From Candidatus Solirubrobacter pratensis (GTDB lineage Bacteria; Actinomycetota; Thermoleophilia; Solirubrobacterales; Solirubrobacteraceae), in the NCBI RefSeq assembly GCF_000425945.1, contig NZ_KE384480.1, forward strand, positions 714,599 through 778,598: a stretch of DNA of 64,000 nucleotides. The letters run 5' to 3'. Positions 25,919 through 32,713 of this stretch are shown one piece after another. The number at the start of each line of letters is the position of its first letter. The stretch's first letter is position 1. A program made the position numbers and the translations under genes. A model generated the notes under the pieces. It ran no database searches. It was not told the origin of the DNA and was given only the letters and a program-made list of their open reading frames with translations.

Positions 25919-26001
25919 CGTCGCACGGAGTCCGGCGAGACCGAGGGCCGTGCCGGCAGCGCCGTCTCGCGCGTCTCGACGAAGGGAGGGCGAAACCGCA
26001 A

Positions 26002-26007
26002 TAAACT
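26002..26007 (+). promoter_or_regulatory. -10 element of a leaderless def promoter
   Basis: TAAACT lies 9 nt before ATG 26017, with no ribosome-binding site. Upstream, GGAGGGCGAAAC (25985-25996) is shared exactly with the promoter region at 38541-38552. Confidence 0.45.
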
Positions 26008-26016
26008 CCATCGGCG

Positions 26017-26613
26017 ATGTCGGACGACGTCCACACCGAGGCGCACGGGCAGGTCGCCGAGCCGCAGGAGCGGCTCGACCCCGAGACGCGCGCGCGCCGC
26101 GAGGCCGCCCTCAAGCACGTGCGCAAGTACGGCGATCCCGTGCTGCGCGCCCGGGCGCTGGAGATCGAGCAGTTCGACGCGTCGCTGGTCGACGAGGTCC
26201 GGCGCATGGGCCGGCTGATGCACGACGCCTACGGCATCGGCCTTGCGGCCACGCAGGTGGGCGTGGTGCACCGGCTGCTCGTCTACCGGACCGAGATGGA
26301 GGGCGTGATCGCCGCGCTCGCGAACCCCGTCATCGAGTGGTCGAGCAAGGAGACCGAGAGCGCGGAGGAGGGCTGCCTGTCGCTGCCCGGCGTCGCCGTC
26401 GAGGTCGACCGGCCGGTCCACGTGCGCGTGCGCGCCCAGGACGAGCGCGGCGCGCCGATCACCGTCGAGGCGTCGGGGCTCGAGGCGCGCGTGATCCAGC
26501 ACGAGATCGACCATCTTGACGGCGTCCTGATCCTCGACCGCACGTCGCGCGACCAGCGCAAGCAGGCGATGCGCGCGCTGCGCGAGGCGCTCGAGCCGCG
26601 CGCGGCCGCGTAG
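26017..26613 (+). CDS. def: Peptide deformylase
   Basis: The protein has 198 residues and removes the formyl group from new polypeptides in the cytoplasm. All three metal-site motifs are present: GIGLAATQVG, EEGCLSLPG (the cysteine ligand) and QHEIDHLDG (two histidine ligands and the catalytic glutamate). About 30 residues precede the usual beginning of the fold, giving an acidic N-terminal extension. It is followed after 38 bp by fmt, the classic def-fmt pair whose products remove and add the same formyl group. The ATG appears to be read from a leaderless transcript. Confidence 0.96.
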   Translation: MSDDVHTEAHGQVAEPQERLDPETRARREAALKHVRKYGDPVLRARALEIEQFDASLVDEVRRMGRLMHDAYGIGLAATQVGVVHRLLVYRTEMEGVIAALANPVIEWSSKETESAEEGCLSLPGVAVEVDRPVHVRVRAQDERGAPITVEASGLEARVIQHEIDHLDGVLILDRTSRDQRKQAMRALREALEPRAAA

Positions 26614-26651
26614 TGCCCGCCGGCGCGGACAGCCACGTCCCGAACCGCTAG

Positions 26652-28307
26652 TTGCGCAACGTCTACCTCGGCACCTCGGAGTTCGCGGCCGTGGTGCTGC
26701 GGCGCCTGGCCGACAGCGCCCACCGGCCGCAGCTGGTCGTCACGCGTCCCGACCGCCCCCAGGGGCGCGGGCGGCGGCTCCTTCCCCCGCCGGTGGCGAC
26801 CGTCGCGCGCGAGCTCGGCATCGACGTCATCCAGCCCGAGCAGCTGCACGCGCCGGAGATCCTCGAGCGGATCGCCGCGGCGCGGCCAGAGGTCCTCACG
26901 ACCTGCGCCTACGGGGTCCTGATCAAGGAGCCGCTGCTCTCGGACTACGAGATGATCAACGTGCACCCGTCGCTGCTGCCGCGCTGGCGCGGCGCGGCGC
27001 CGCTGGAGCGCGCGATCATGGCCGGCGACGCGGAGACCGGCGTCTCGATCATGCGCGTGACCGCGGGCTGGGACTCCGGCCCCGTCTACCTGCAGGAGCG
27101 CACGCCGATCACGCCTGAGGACGACTACGCGTCACTTGCCGCCAGGCTGGAGACGATCGGCGCCGAGCTCCTGGTCCGGGCGCTCGACGAGCGCCCCGTC
27201 CCGCGTGAGCAGGACGAGGCCGGCGTGACGTACGCGCAGAAGATCACCGCCCGCGACCGCGCACTGGATCCGACGCGCCCGCCTGAGGAGGAGGAGCGCC
27301 GCGTGCGCGCGCTCAGGCCGCACATCGGCGCCCGCCTCCCGCTGCCCGACGGCAGCTTCCTCGGCGTCATCGCCGCGCGCGTCGACGGCCCGACACGCGC
27401 GCCCGCCGGCGGACTCGTGCGCACCGAGGGCGATCGGCTGCTGCTCGACTGCCTCGGCGGCGCGCTCGAGCTGACGCGGATCCGCCCGCCCGGCGGCCGC
27501 CCGATGAGCGCCGGCGAGTGGCTGCGCGGCCGCCCCGATCCGGCGCTGACGACGTTCCGGCTCGATCCCGCGCTGCCCGACCGCGACCTTGCGGAGCTGC
27601 TCGAGCTCGCGGTGCAGGAGTGGCGTGACGACGATCGCGAGTGGTACCCGTACGTCAGCGCGCTCGCCGTGCGCGGCGGGCGCGACGTGCTCGACGCGCT
27701 GACCGCGCGCGCCCGCGACGCCGACCCCGGCGTACGCAGCCTCGCGGCGTACCTGCTCGGCCAGCTCGGCGCCGAGGTGCCGGCGTACCCCGGCGAGCAG
27801 GCGGCGGCGCTGTCGGCGATGGCGGTCCGCGAGCACGACCCCGTCGTGCTGGAGGCGATCGCGTGCGGGTTCGGCCATCTCGGCGAGCCCTACGGGCAGG
27901 ACTGGCTGCTGGCGCAGCGCGACCATCCGGACGCACGCGTGCGCGAGGGCGTCGCGTTCGCGCTCGGTGGCCGCGCCGCGGACGGCTCGCTGGGGGCGCT
28001 GATCGCGCTCTCGCGCGACGCCGACGCCGACGTGCGCGACTGGGCGACGTTCGCGCTCGGCACGCTCGCCGAGCTGGACACGCCCGAGCTGCGCGACGCG
28101 CTCGCCGCCCGCGTCGACGACGAGGATCGCGACACGCGGCTGGAGGCGATCCACGGCCTCGCGCTGCGGCGTGACGCGCGCGTCCGGGACGCCGCGCTCG
28201 ACGTGCTCGAGCACCCCGGCCGCGACGACGTCTACACGCGCAGGCTGCTGAACGAGACGGCCGCCGTCCTCGCCGAGGACGACGACCGCTTCGAACGGTT
28301 CACGTAG
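26652..28307 (+). CDS. fmt: Methionyl-tRNA formyltransferase fused to a HEAT-repeat domain
   Basis: The protein has 551 residues from TTG 26652. Residues 1 to about 293 are a complete Fmt, which formylates Met-tRNA for initiation. The N-terminal catalytic domain has INVHPSLLPRWRGAAPLE with the N-H pair, and AGWDSGPVY with the aspartate. The C-terminal OB-like domain ends at the canonical RPMSAGEWLRG. Instead of stopping, the frame continues for about 255 residues of alpha-helical HEAT repeats, for example DPGVRSLAAYLLGQLG, HPDARVREGVAFALGG, DADVRDWATFALGTL and DRDTRLEAIHGLALR. Ordinary Fmt has about 310 residues. Similar HEAT modules exist as separate proteins in actinobacteria, which suggests gene fusion. 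The last four bases before the convergent neighbour contain no terminator. Confidence 0.92.
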   Translation: MRNVYLGTSEFAAVVLRRLADSAHRPQLVVTRPDRPQGRGRRLLPPPVATVARELGIDVIQPEQLHAPEILERIAAARPEVLTTCAYGVLIKEPLLSDYEMINVHPSLLPRWRGAAPLERAIMAGDAETGVSIMRVTAGWDSGPVYLQERTPITPEDDYASLAARLETIGAELLVRALDERPVPREQDEAGVTYAQKITARDRALDPTRPPEEEERRVRALRPHIGARLPLPDGSFLGVIAARVDGPTRAPAGGLVRTEGDRLLLDCLGGALELTRIRPPGGRPMSAGEWLRGRPDPALTTFRLDPALPDRDLAELLELAVQEWRDDDREWYPYVSALAVRGGRDVLDALTARARDADPGVRSLAAYLLGQLGAEVPAYPGEQAAALSAMAVREHDPVVLEAIACGFGHLGEPYGQDWLLAQRDHPDARVREGVAFALGGRAADGSLGALIALSRDADADVRDWATFALGTLAELDTPELRDALAARVDDEDRDTRLEAIHGLALRRDARVRDAALDVLEHPGRDDVYTRRLLNETAAVLAEDDDRFERFT

Positions 28308-28311
28308 AGGG

Positions 28312-29772
28312 CTACCAGGCCGGCGTGGCGGCCGGATCGGCGGCGGCGGGCTCGGCCGGAGCGGCGGGCGTCGCGGCCGCGGCCGCGGCGGGCGCCGGAG
28401 CCTCGGCGGGAGCGGGAGCCGGAGCCGGAGGCGCGGGGGCCGGAGCGGGGGGCGCGGGCGCCGGAGCCGGAGGCGCCGGAGCGGGAGCCGCGGGCGCCGG
28501 AGCGGGAGCCGCGGGCTTGGGAGCGGGAGCGGCGGGCTCGGACTCCGCGGCGGCCGGCTTGGGCGCAGCCTCCTCGGCCGGAGCCGGAGCCGGCGCGTCG
28601 GGGGCGTCCGCCTCAGGCGCCGGGTCGGAATCGGCCGGCGGCGTCTCGGACGTCGGCTCGGGCGCGCTGGTGGGCTGGTCGGGCGCCGGGGCGGAGACCT
28701 CGGGCGCCTGCTGCTCCGGAGCCGGCGCGGGCGCGGGATCGGCCGGCGTCGTGCCGTCGCCGACGGGCGCGGGCGGATCGGCCGGCGTCTGCGGCGTCTC
28801 GACCGGAACCTCGGGCGTGGCGGCCGGCGCGTCGGGCTGCGTCGTCCCGGGGTCCTCCTGCGGCTGATCGGCGGGCGGCGTGACCGACGGATCGGTCGCC
28901 GGCACCGTGGTGTCGCCGGTGTCGGTCGGCGGGGCGGGCGGCGCGGAGATCGTCTTGTCCGGAAGGCCGTCGCCGTTGGCGTCGTCGTCGCCGTCGGGAG
29001 TGCCGTCGCCGTCGGTGTCCGCGTTCCAGGCGTCGGTGCCGAGGCTCTCTTCGTCGGCGTTGGAGATGCCGTCGCCATCGGAGTCGTCGGTGCCGTCGAC
29101 CACGCCGTCATGGTTGCTGTCCGCCGTGGGCAGCTGCGCATTGGCGATCTTGACCCAGACGCTTTTTGTCAGCCCGTTGCCGACGTCGGCATTCCCGTCA
29201 GTTGGGTCGGACGGATTCATGCCCTGGGTCGGCTCGACGAAGTCGGGCGTGCCGTCCTGGTCGGTGTCGGTTATGTCCGGCGGGTTGAAGCCGGGGGTCG
29301 CGAACTGCCCGCTGTCCGTCGAGGGGGACGCGTGGACCTCGATGTTCGTCGACCTGCGCTGCACGCGCGGCCGCTCGTTCGCCGAACCGCCGCCACCGCC
29401 GAGCGTGATGCCGCCGGTGCCGAGGACCGGCGATCCCGCGGGAGTGCTCAGCGTCAGGCCGGCCAGCGCCGTCGCGCCGCCCGGGAGCGGCGTCGCCGTG
29501 CCGGCGGCGCCCTTGCCATTGCGCACGGGAGACTTCCCGCGAGGAGCCTTGGCGATCGCCGGATGAGCCAGCTTCGCGGTCCCCGCCTGCTCAGACGCCT
29601 GCAGCCCCGAGGGCCAATCCTTCCAGCCGACCAGCGGCGCGGCGAGCGCGCCCAGGCCGAGCGTGCCGGCCACCAGGCCGGTGGCGACGGTGCCTGCGAG
29701 ACGAAGGTCTCCCAGGGCCGAAGGGCGCGTCGTGCGCGCTATCTGTGCCCTCTGAATGTCAGTGTCCAACAT
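28312..29772 (-). CDS. Exported calcium-binding, proline/alanine-rich surface protein
   Basis: The protein has 486 residues from ATG 29772, preceded on its strand by GGAAGGGGAA. A hydrophobic segment (about residues 27-50, TVATGLVAGTLGLGALAAPL) acts as signal or anchor. The middle contains thrombospondin type 3-like calcium loops: DTDQDGTPDF, DSNHDGVVDG, DSDGDGISNADE and DTDGDGTPDGDDD. The last 220 or so residues are an extended Pro/Ala/Glu-rich tail with repeated APAPAPPAP, which could span the cell wall. No enzyme domain was found. It is convergent with fmt (4 bp apart) and divergent from rsmB. It probably sits on the cell surface; the function is unknown. Confidence 0.75.
   Translation of the reverse strand: MLDTDIQRAQIARTTRPSALGDLRLAGTVATGLVAGTLGLGALAAPLVGWKDWPSGLQASEQAGTAKLAHPAIAKAPRGKSPVRNGKGAAGTATPLPGGATALAGLTLSTPAGSPVLGTGGITLGGGGGSANERPRVQRRSTNIEVHASPSTDSGQFATPGFNPPDITDTDQDGTPDFVEPTQGMNPSDPTDGNADVGNGLTKSVWVKIANAQLPTADSNHDGVVDGTDDSDGDGISNADEESLGTDAWNADTDGDGTPDGDDDANGDGLPDKTISAPPAPPTDTGDTTVPATDPSVTPPADQPQEDPGTTQPDAPAATPEVPVETPQTPADPPAPVGDGTTPADPAPAPAPEQQAPEVSAPAPDQPTSAPEPTSETPPADSDPAPEADAPDAPAPAPAEEAAPKPAAAESEPAAPAPKPAAPAPAPAAPAPAPPAPAPAPPAPAPAPPAPAPAPAEAPAPAAAAAATPAAPAEPAAADPAATPAW
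28325..28880 (-). repeat. Low-complexity GCC/GGC-rich tract encoding the Pro/Ala tail
   Basis: The plus strand shows repeated GGAGCCGGAGGCGC and GGAGCGGGAGCC units with a 6-18 bp period. They are densest at 28400-28520 and encode APAPAPP-type repeats on the minus strand. Such tracts are prone to length variation between strains. Confidence 0.7.
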
Positions 29773-29974
29773 GATCTGGCTTCCCCTTCCGTGGCCAGTG
29801 TCGGCATGTTGTACGGGTTCCATTAGCCCGGTTCGACGAGATTGAGCCGATTGAAGCTGTTCTGGACGAACGTTTGAGCATCCTGCAAAACGGCTGGTTG
29901 CAGCCGACTTCGAGAACTTGAGACTGGGACCGGAAAACGGACCTCTGTACGAGGCGGGCGAATCGTCGTCGTCC
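29773..29974. promoter_or_regulatory. Divergent regulatory gap with relatively AT-rich stretch
   Basis: The gap is about 200 bp between the surface-protein start and rsmB. The segment 29820-29935 is clearly less GC-rich than its surroundings and includes a small stem CGGCT/AGCCG at about 29891-29906. It would form a long 5' leader for the surface protein. I could not match it to a known riboswitch class. Confidence 0.35.
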
Positions 29975-31399
29975 GTGGGGCGCGGCCCCGCCCCCCTGGC
30001 GGAGCATTCGAACGTCGACGCGCACACCCAATCAGAACGGCGGCCTCACGTAAAGGCTGGCGCGTCGGCGGTACCCGCGCAATCAGGGGAGCAACCCAGA
30101 TCCGGCACCGCGCGCGCGGTCGCCTACGCGGTCGTGCGGCGCGTGTTCGAGCAGGACGCGTGGGCCGACCGGGCGCTGCACGGCGAGGCCCGGCGACTGC
30201 GCCTCGACGCGCGCGAGCGCGCGCTCGCGACGCAGCTCGCGTACGGCACGGTCCAGCGCGCCGCGACGCTCGATCACGTGATCGAGCGCCTGTCCCGGCG
30301 GCCGGCGGCGAAGCTCGACCCGCCGGTCCTCGCCGCCCTGCGCCTCGGCGTCTTCCAGCTCGTCTTCCTCGATCGCGTCCCGCCGCATGCGGCGGTCAGC
30401 GAGTCCGTCGAGCTCGCCAAGGCAGACGCGCCGCGCGGCGCGGGGCTCGTGAACGCCGTCCTGCGGCGCGCCGCGCGCGAGGCGCGCCGGATCGTCGCCG
30501 CCCTGCCCGACGCGACGCCCGAGCAGGCTGCGCTCAAGCACTCGCACCCGGAGTGGATCGCACGGCTGTGGTTCGACGCGCTCGGCCCTGACCAGGCGCG
30601 CGCGCTGATGGAGGCCGACAACCGCCCCGCGGAGGCGGTCCTGCGTCCCAACGCACTGCGCACGACCGCAACGGATCTTGCAGCGCGCCTGCCCGCGCAC
30701 GTCGACGGCGAGGCGCTGATCCTCGACGCGCCGTTCGACGCGTTCTCGAGCCCCGAGTGGGAACAGGGCCTGTTCATGCCGCAGTCGCGCGCGGCGATGG
30801 CCGTCGCGCGCGCGCTCGCACCGGCGCCCGGCGAGCGCGTGCTCGACCTGTGCGCCGCGCCCGGCGGCAAGACGACCCACCTCGCCGAGCTGATGCGCAA
30901 CGAAGGCGAGATCGTCGCGGTCGAGCGCCACGCCGGCCGCGCCGAGGCACTGCGCCGCACCGCGCGCCGCATGGGCGCGAGCATCGTCGAGGTCCGCACC
31001 GGCGACGCGTCGCAGCCGCAGGAGCGCGAGGCGTACGACCGCGTGCTCGTCGACCCGCCGTGCTCGGACCTCGGCACGCTCGCGTCGCGACCCGACGCGC
31101 GCTGGCGCAAGGCCGGCCGGCCGCAGGCGCTGCAGGAGCTCCAGAGCCGGATCCTGGCGGCCGGAGCGGAGGCCGTCCGCCCGGGCGGTAGCCTGGTCTA
31201 CTCCACCTGCACGATCTCGCCCGCCGAGAACGAGCGCGTCGTGGAGGCCTTCCTGGCCTCGCACGCGGAGTTCGAGGCGAGCGACCTGACACGTGACGTG
31301 CCGGCGTGGAAGCATCCCACCATGCCGCTCGCCCTCCAGACGCTCCCACACCGCGACAGGACCGACGGCTTCTTCATCGCGAGGCTGACCCGCCGGTGA
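29975..31399 (+). CDS. rsmB: 16S rRNA (cytosine-5) methyltransferase RsmB/Sun
   Basis: The protein has 474 residues from GTG 29975; the start is uncertain because the frame is open from TTG 29918 and no good ribosome-binding site is visible. It methylates a cytosine in 16S rRNA (C967 in E. coli) using SAM. The N-terminal NusB-like RNA-binding domain begins at TARAVAYAVVRRVFEQ and includes ATQLAYGTVQRAATLDHV. The SAM domain has VLDLCAAPGGKTTHLAEL. The catalytic motifs DPPCSDLGTLASRPD and YSTCTISPAENE hold the two active-site cysteines. Its stop overlaps the zinc-ribbon gene start. Confidence 0.92.
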   Translation: MGRGPAPLAEHSNVDAHTQSERRPHVKAGASAVPAQSGEQPRSGTARAVAYAVVRRVFEQDAWADRALHGEARRLRLDARERALATQLAYGTVQRAATLDHVIERLSRRPAAKLDPPVLAALRLGVFQLVFLDRVPPHAAVSESVELAKADAPRGAGLVNAVLRRAAREARRIVAALPDATPEQAALKHSHPEWIARLWFDALGPDQARALMEADNRPAEAVLRPNALRTTATDLAARLPAHVDGEALILDAPFDAFSSPEWEQGLFMPQSRAAMAVARALAPAPGERVLDLCAAPGGKTTHLAELMRNEGEIVAVERHAGRAEALRRTARRMGASIVEVRTGDASQPQEREAYDRVLVDPPCSDLGTLASRPDARWRKAGRPQALQELQSRILAAGAEAVRPGGSLVYSTCTISPAENERVVEAFLASHAEFEASDLTRDVPAWKHPTMPLALQTLPHRDRTDGFFIARLTRR

Positions 31400-31623
31400 C
31401 GACCCCCGACGTCGATCTGGGGGCAATCTGCCCCTCCTGCCACGAGCCCTGGCTGCGGCCGACCAACCTCCCGGGCCGCTACCGCTGCGTGAACTGCCTG
31501 CAGCGCTTCGAGCTGCGCTCCGTCTGCCCGAACTGCGGCGAGCACTCCACGATCGTCCGCATGTCCAACACCGCGCTGTACATCTGCGGCCACTGCCAGG
31601 CCTCGATGCTGACGCCGATCTGA
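31396..31623 (+). CDS. Small double zinc-ribbon protein
   Basis: The protein has 75 residues from GTG 31396, which overlaps the rsmB stop; the frame upstream is antisense-like read-through. Four CxxC pairs are present: CPSC, CVNC, CPNC and CGHC, enough for two zinc-binding ribbons. The arrangement recalls the small zinc-ribbon protein YfgJ of enterobacteria. Nearly the whole protein is zinc-binding core, so it probably binds RNA, DNA or a protein partner; no enzyme activity is expected. It lies between rsmB and rpe with overlapping start and stop codons on both sides, so its expression is tied to both. Confidence 0.72.
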   Translation: MTTPDVDLGAICPSCHEPWLRPTNLPGRYRCVNCLQRFELRSVCPNCGEHSTIVRMSNTALYICGHCQASMLTPI

Positions 31624-32291
31624 TGCGCGAGCCGCTGAAGGGCGTCGCGCCCTCGATCCTCGCCGCCGACTTCGGCCGCCTCGCCGAGCAGGTCGCGACC
31701 GTGCTCGCGGGCGGCGCCAAGGTCATCCACGTCGACGTGATGGATGGGCACTTCGTCCCGCCGATCACGATGGGCCCGCTCGCCGTGGAGGCGATCGCCG
31801 AGCAGGTCCATGCCGCCGGCGCGGCCGTCGACGTGCACCTGATGATCGAGCGCCCCGAGCGCCAGATCGAGGCGTTCGCGCAGGGCGGCGCGGACTCGAT
31901 CACCGTCCACGCCGAGGCGACCCCGCACGTGCAATACGCGCTGCAGTCGGTGCGCGACGCGGGCTGCCTGGCGTCGCTGGCGCTCAACCCGGGCACGCCG
32001 GTCGAGGCTGCAAGCGAGCTTGCCGGGGACCTCGACATGGTCCTCTGCATGACCGTCAACCCCGGCTGGGGCGGCCAGCGGTTCCTCGAGCATTCGATCG
32101 CCAAGCTCGAGCGCCTGCGCACGCTGCTCGGGCCGGATCCCGCGATCGAGGTCGACGGCGGGATCGACACGGAAACCGCGCGGCGCTGCGCCGCGGCCGG
32201 TGCCACGGTGTTCGTCGCCGGCACCGCCGTGTTCGGCGCCCGCGACCCTGCCCAGAAGGTCAAGGAGATCGGCGCCGCCCTCACCGGATGA
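31623..32291 (+). CDS. rpe: Ribulose-phosphate 3-epimerase
   Basis: The protein has 222 residues and is cytoplasmic. It interconverts ribulose 5-phosphate and xylulose 5-phosphate in the pentose phosphate pathway. TIM-barrel motifs include APSILAADFGRL, HVDVMDGHFVPPITMG (the metal and acid/base residues H, D, H), VHLMIERPE, MTVNPGWGGQRF and the phosphate-binding VDGGIDTETA with AGTAVFG. ATG 31623 shares a base with the zinc-ribbon stop (TGATG). The length is normal. The rsmB-rpe neighbourhood is common in actinobacteria. Confidence 0.96.
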   Translation: MREPLKGVAPSILAADFGRLAEQVATVLAGGAKVIHVDVMDGHFVPPITMGPLAVEAIAEQVHAAGAAVDVHLMIERPERQIEAFAQGGADSITVHAEATPHVQYALQSVRDAGCLASLALNPGTPVEAASELAGDLDMVLCMTVNPGWGGQRFLEHSIAKLERLRTLLGPDPAIEVDGGIDTETARRCAAAGATVFVAGTAVFGARDPAQKVKEIGAALTG

Positions 32292-32713
32292 GCGGGGCTT
32301 CAGCACATGTACGGCCAGCCGTATGTGAAGGAGTCCCTGCGCTGACGAGAATCGTGAACGTGGACTGCACCGTCCTCATCGTCGACGACCACCCCTCCTT
32401 TCGCGCAAGCGCACGCGTGCTGCTGGAGTCCGAGGGCTTCCAGGTCGTCGGCGAGGCGGTCGACGGCGCCAGCGCCGTGACCGAGGCGAACCGGCTCCGC
32501 CCCCAGCTCGTGCTCCTGGACGTGCAACTCCCGGACATCGACGGCTTCGACGTCGCGGCGCGGATCACGGGTCATCCTGACTCGCCCGCCGTGATCCTCG
32601 TGTCGAGCCGCGATTCGTCGGACTTCGGCCCGCTCGTGTCGCGCTCCGGCGCGCGCGGCTTCGTGCCGAAGGCCGAGCTGTCCGGTGAGCGCGTCCAGGA
32701 ATTGCTCCTTTGA
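32288..32713 (+). CDS. Receiver-only response regulator
   Basis: The protein has up to 141 residues from ATG 32288, which overlaps the rpe stop. GTG 32354 would give 119 residues and matches the usual start of the domain; AAGGAG at 32328-32333 lies between them. It is a CheY-like receiver with acidic residues in VLIVDDHPSFR, phospho-acceptor D78 (LLDVQLPD) and the lysine in GFVPKAEL. No output domain follows. It overlaps the downstream kinase gene by 4 nt. By analogy it may act as a phosphate sink, phosphorelay intermediate or protein-protein switch for the neighbouring kinase and LuxR-type regulator. Confidence 0.88.
   Translation: MSGASAHVRPAVCEGVPALTRIVNVDCTVLIVDDHPSFRASARVLLESEGFQVVGEAVDGASAVTEANRLRPQLVLLDVQLPDIDGFDVAARITGHPDSPAVILVSSRDSSDFGPLVSRSGARGFVPKAELSGERVQELLL

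Noticed and set aside
22652..26011. Minus-strand frame reading through priA into the DNA methyltransferase as a 1,119-residue fusion
   Set aside because: The part opposite priA is low in complexity; only the last 270 residues match a family, and a normal methyltransferase start (ATG 23464) is present.
28325..28880. CRISPR-like or tandem repeat array
   Set aside because: The periodicity comes from Pro/Ala codon repeats in one reading frame; there are no spacers of constant length and no cas genes.
28325..29566. Plus-strand Gly/Ala- and Ser-rich frames opposite the surface protein
   Set aside because: They mirror the Pro/Ala repeats and calcium loops of the minus-strand gene, which has a signal segment and a ribosome-binding site.
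29773..29975. Possible riboswitch (c-di-GMP, cobalamin or ydaO type) in the leader of the surface protein
   Set aside because: Short similarities such as GACACTGGCCACGG did not extend to a full conserved core by eye, so no class is claimed.
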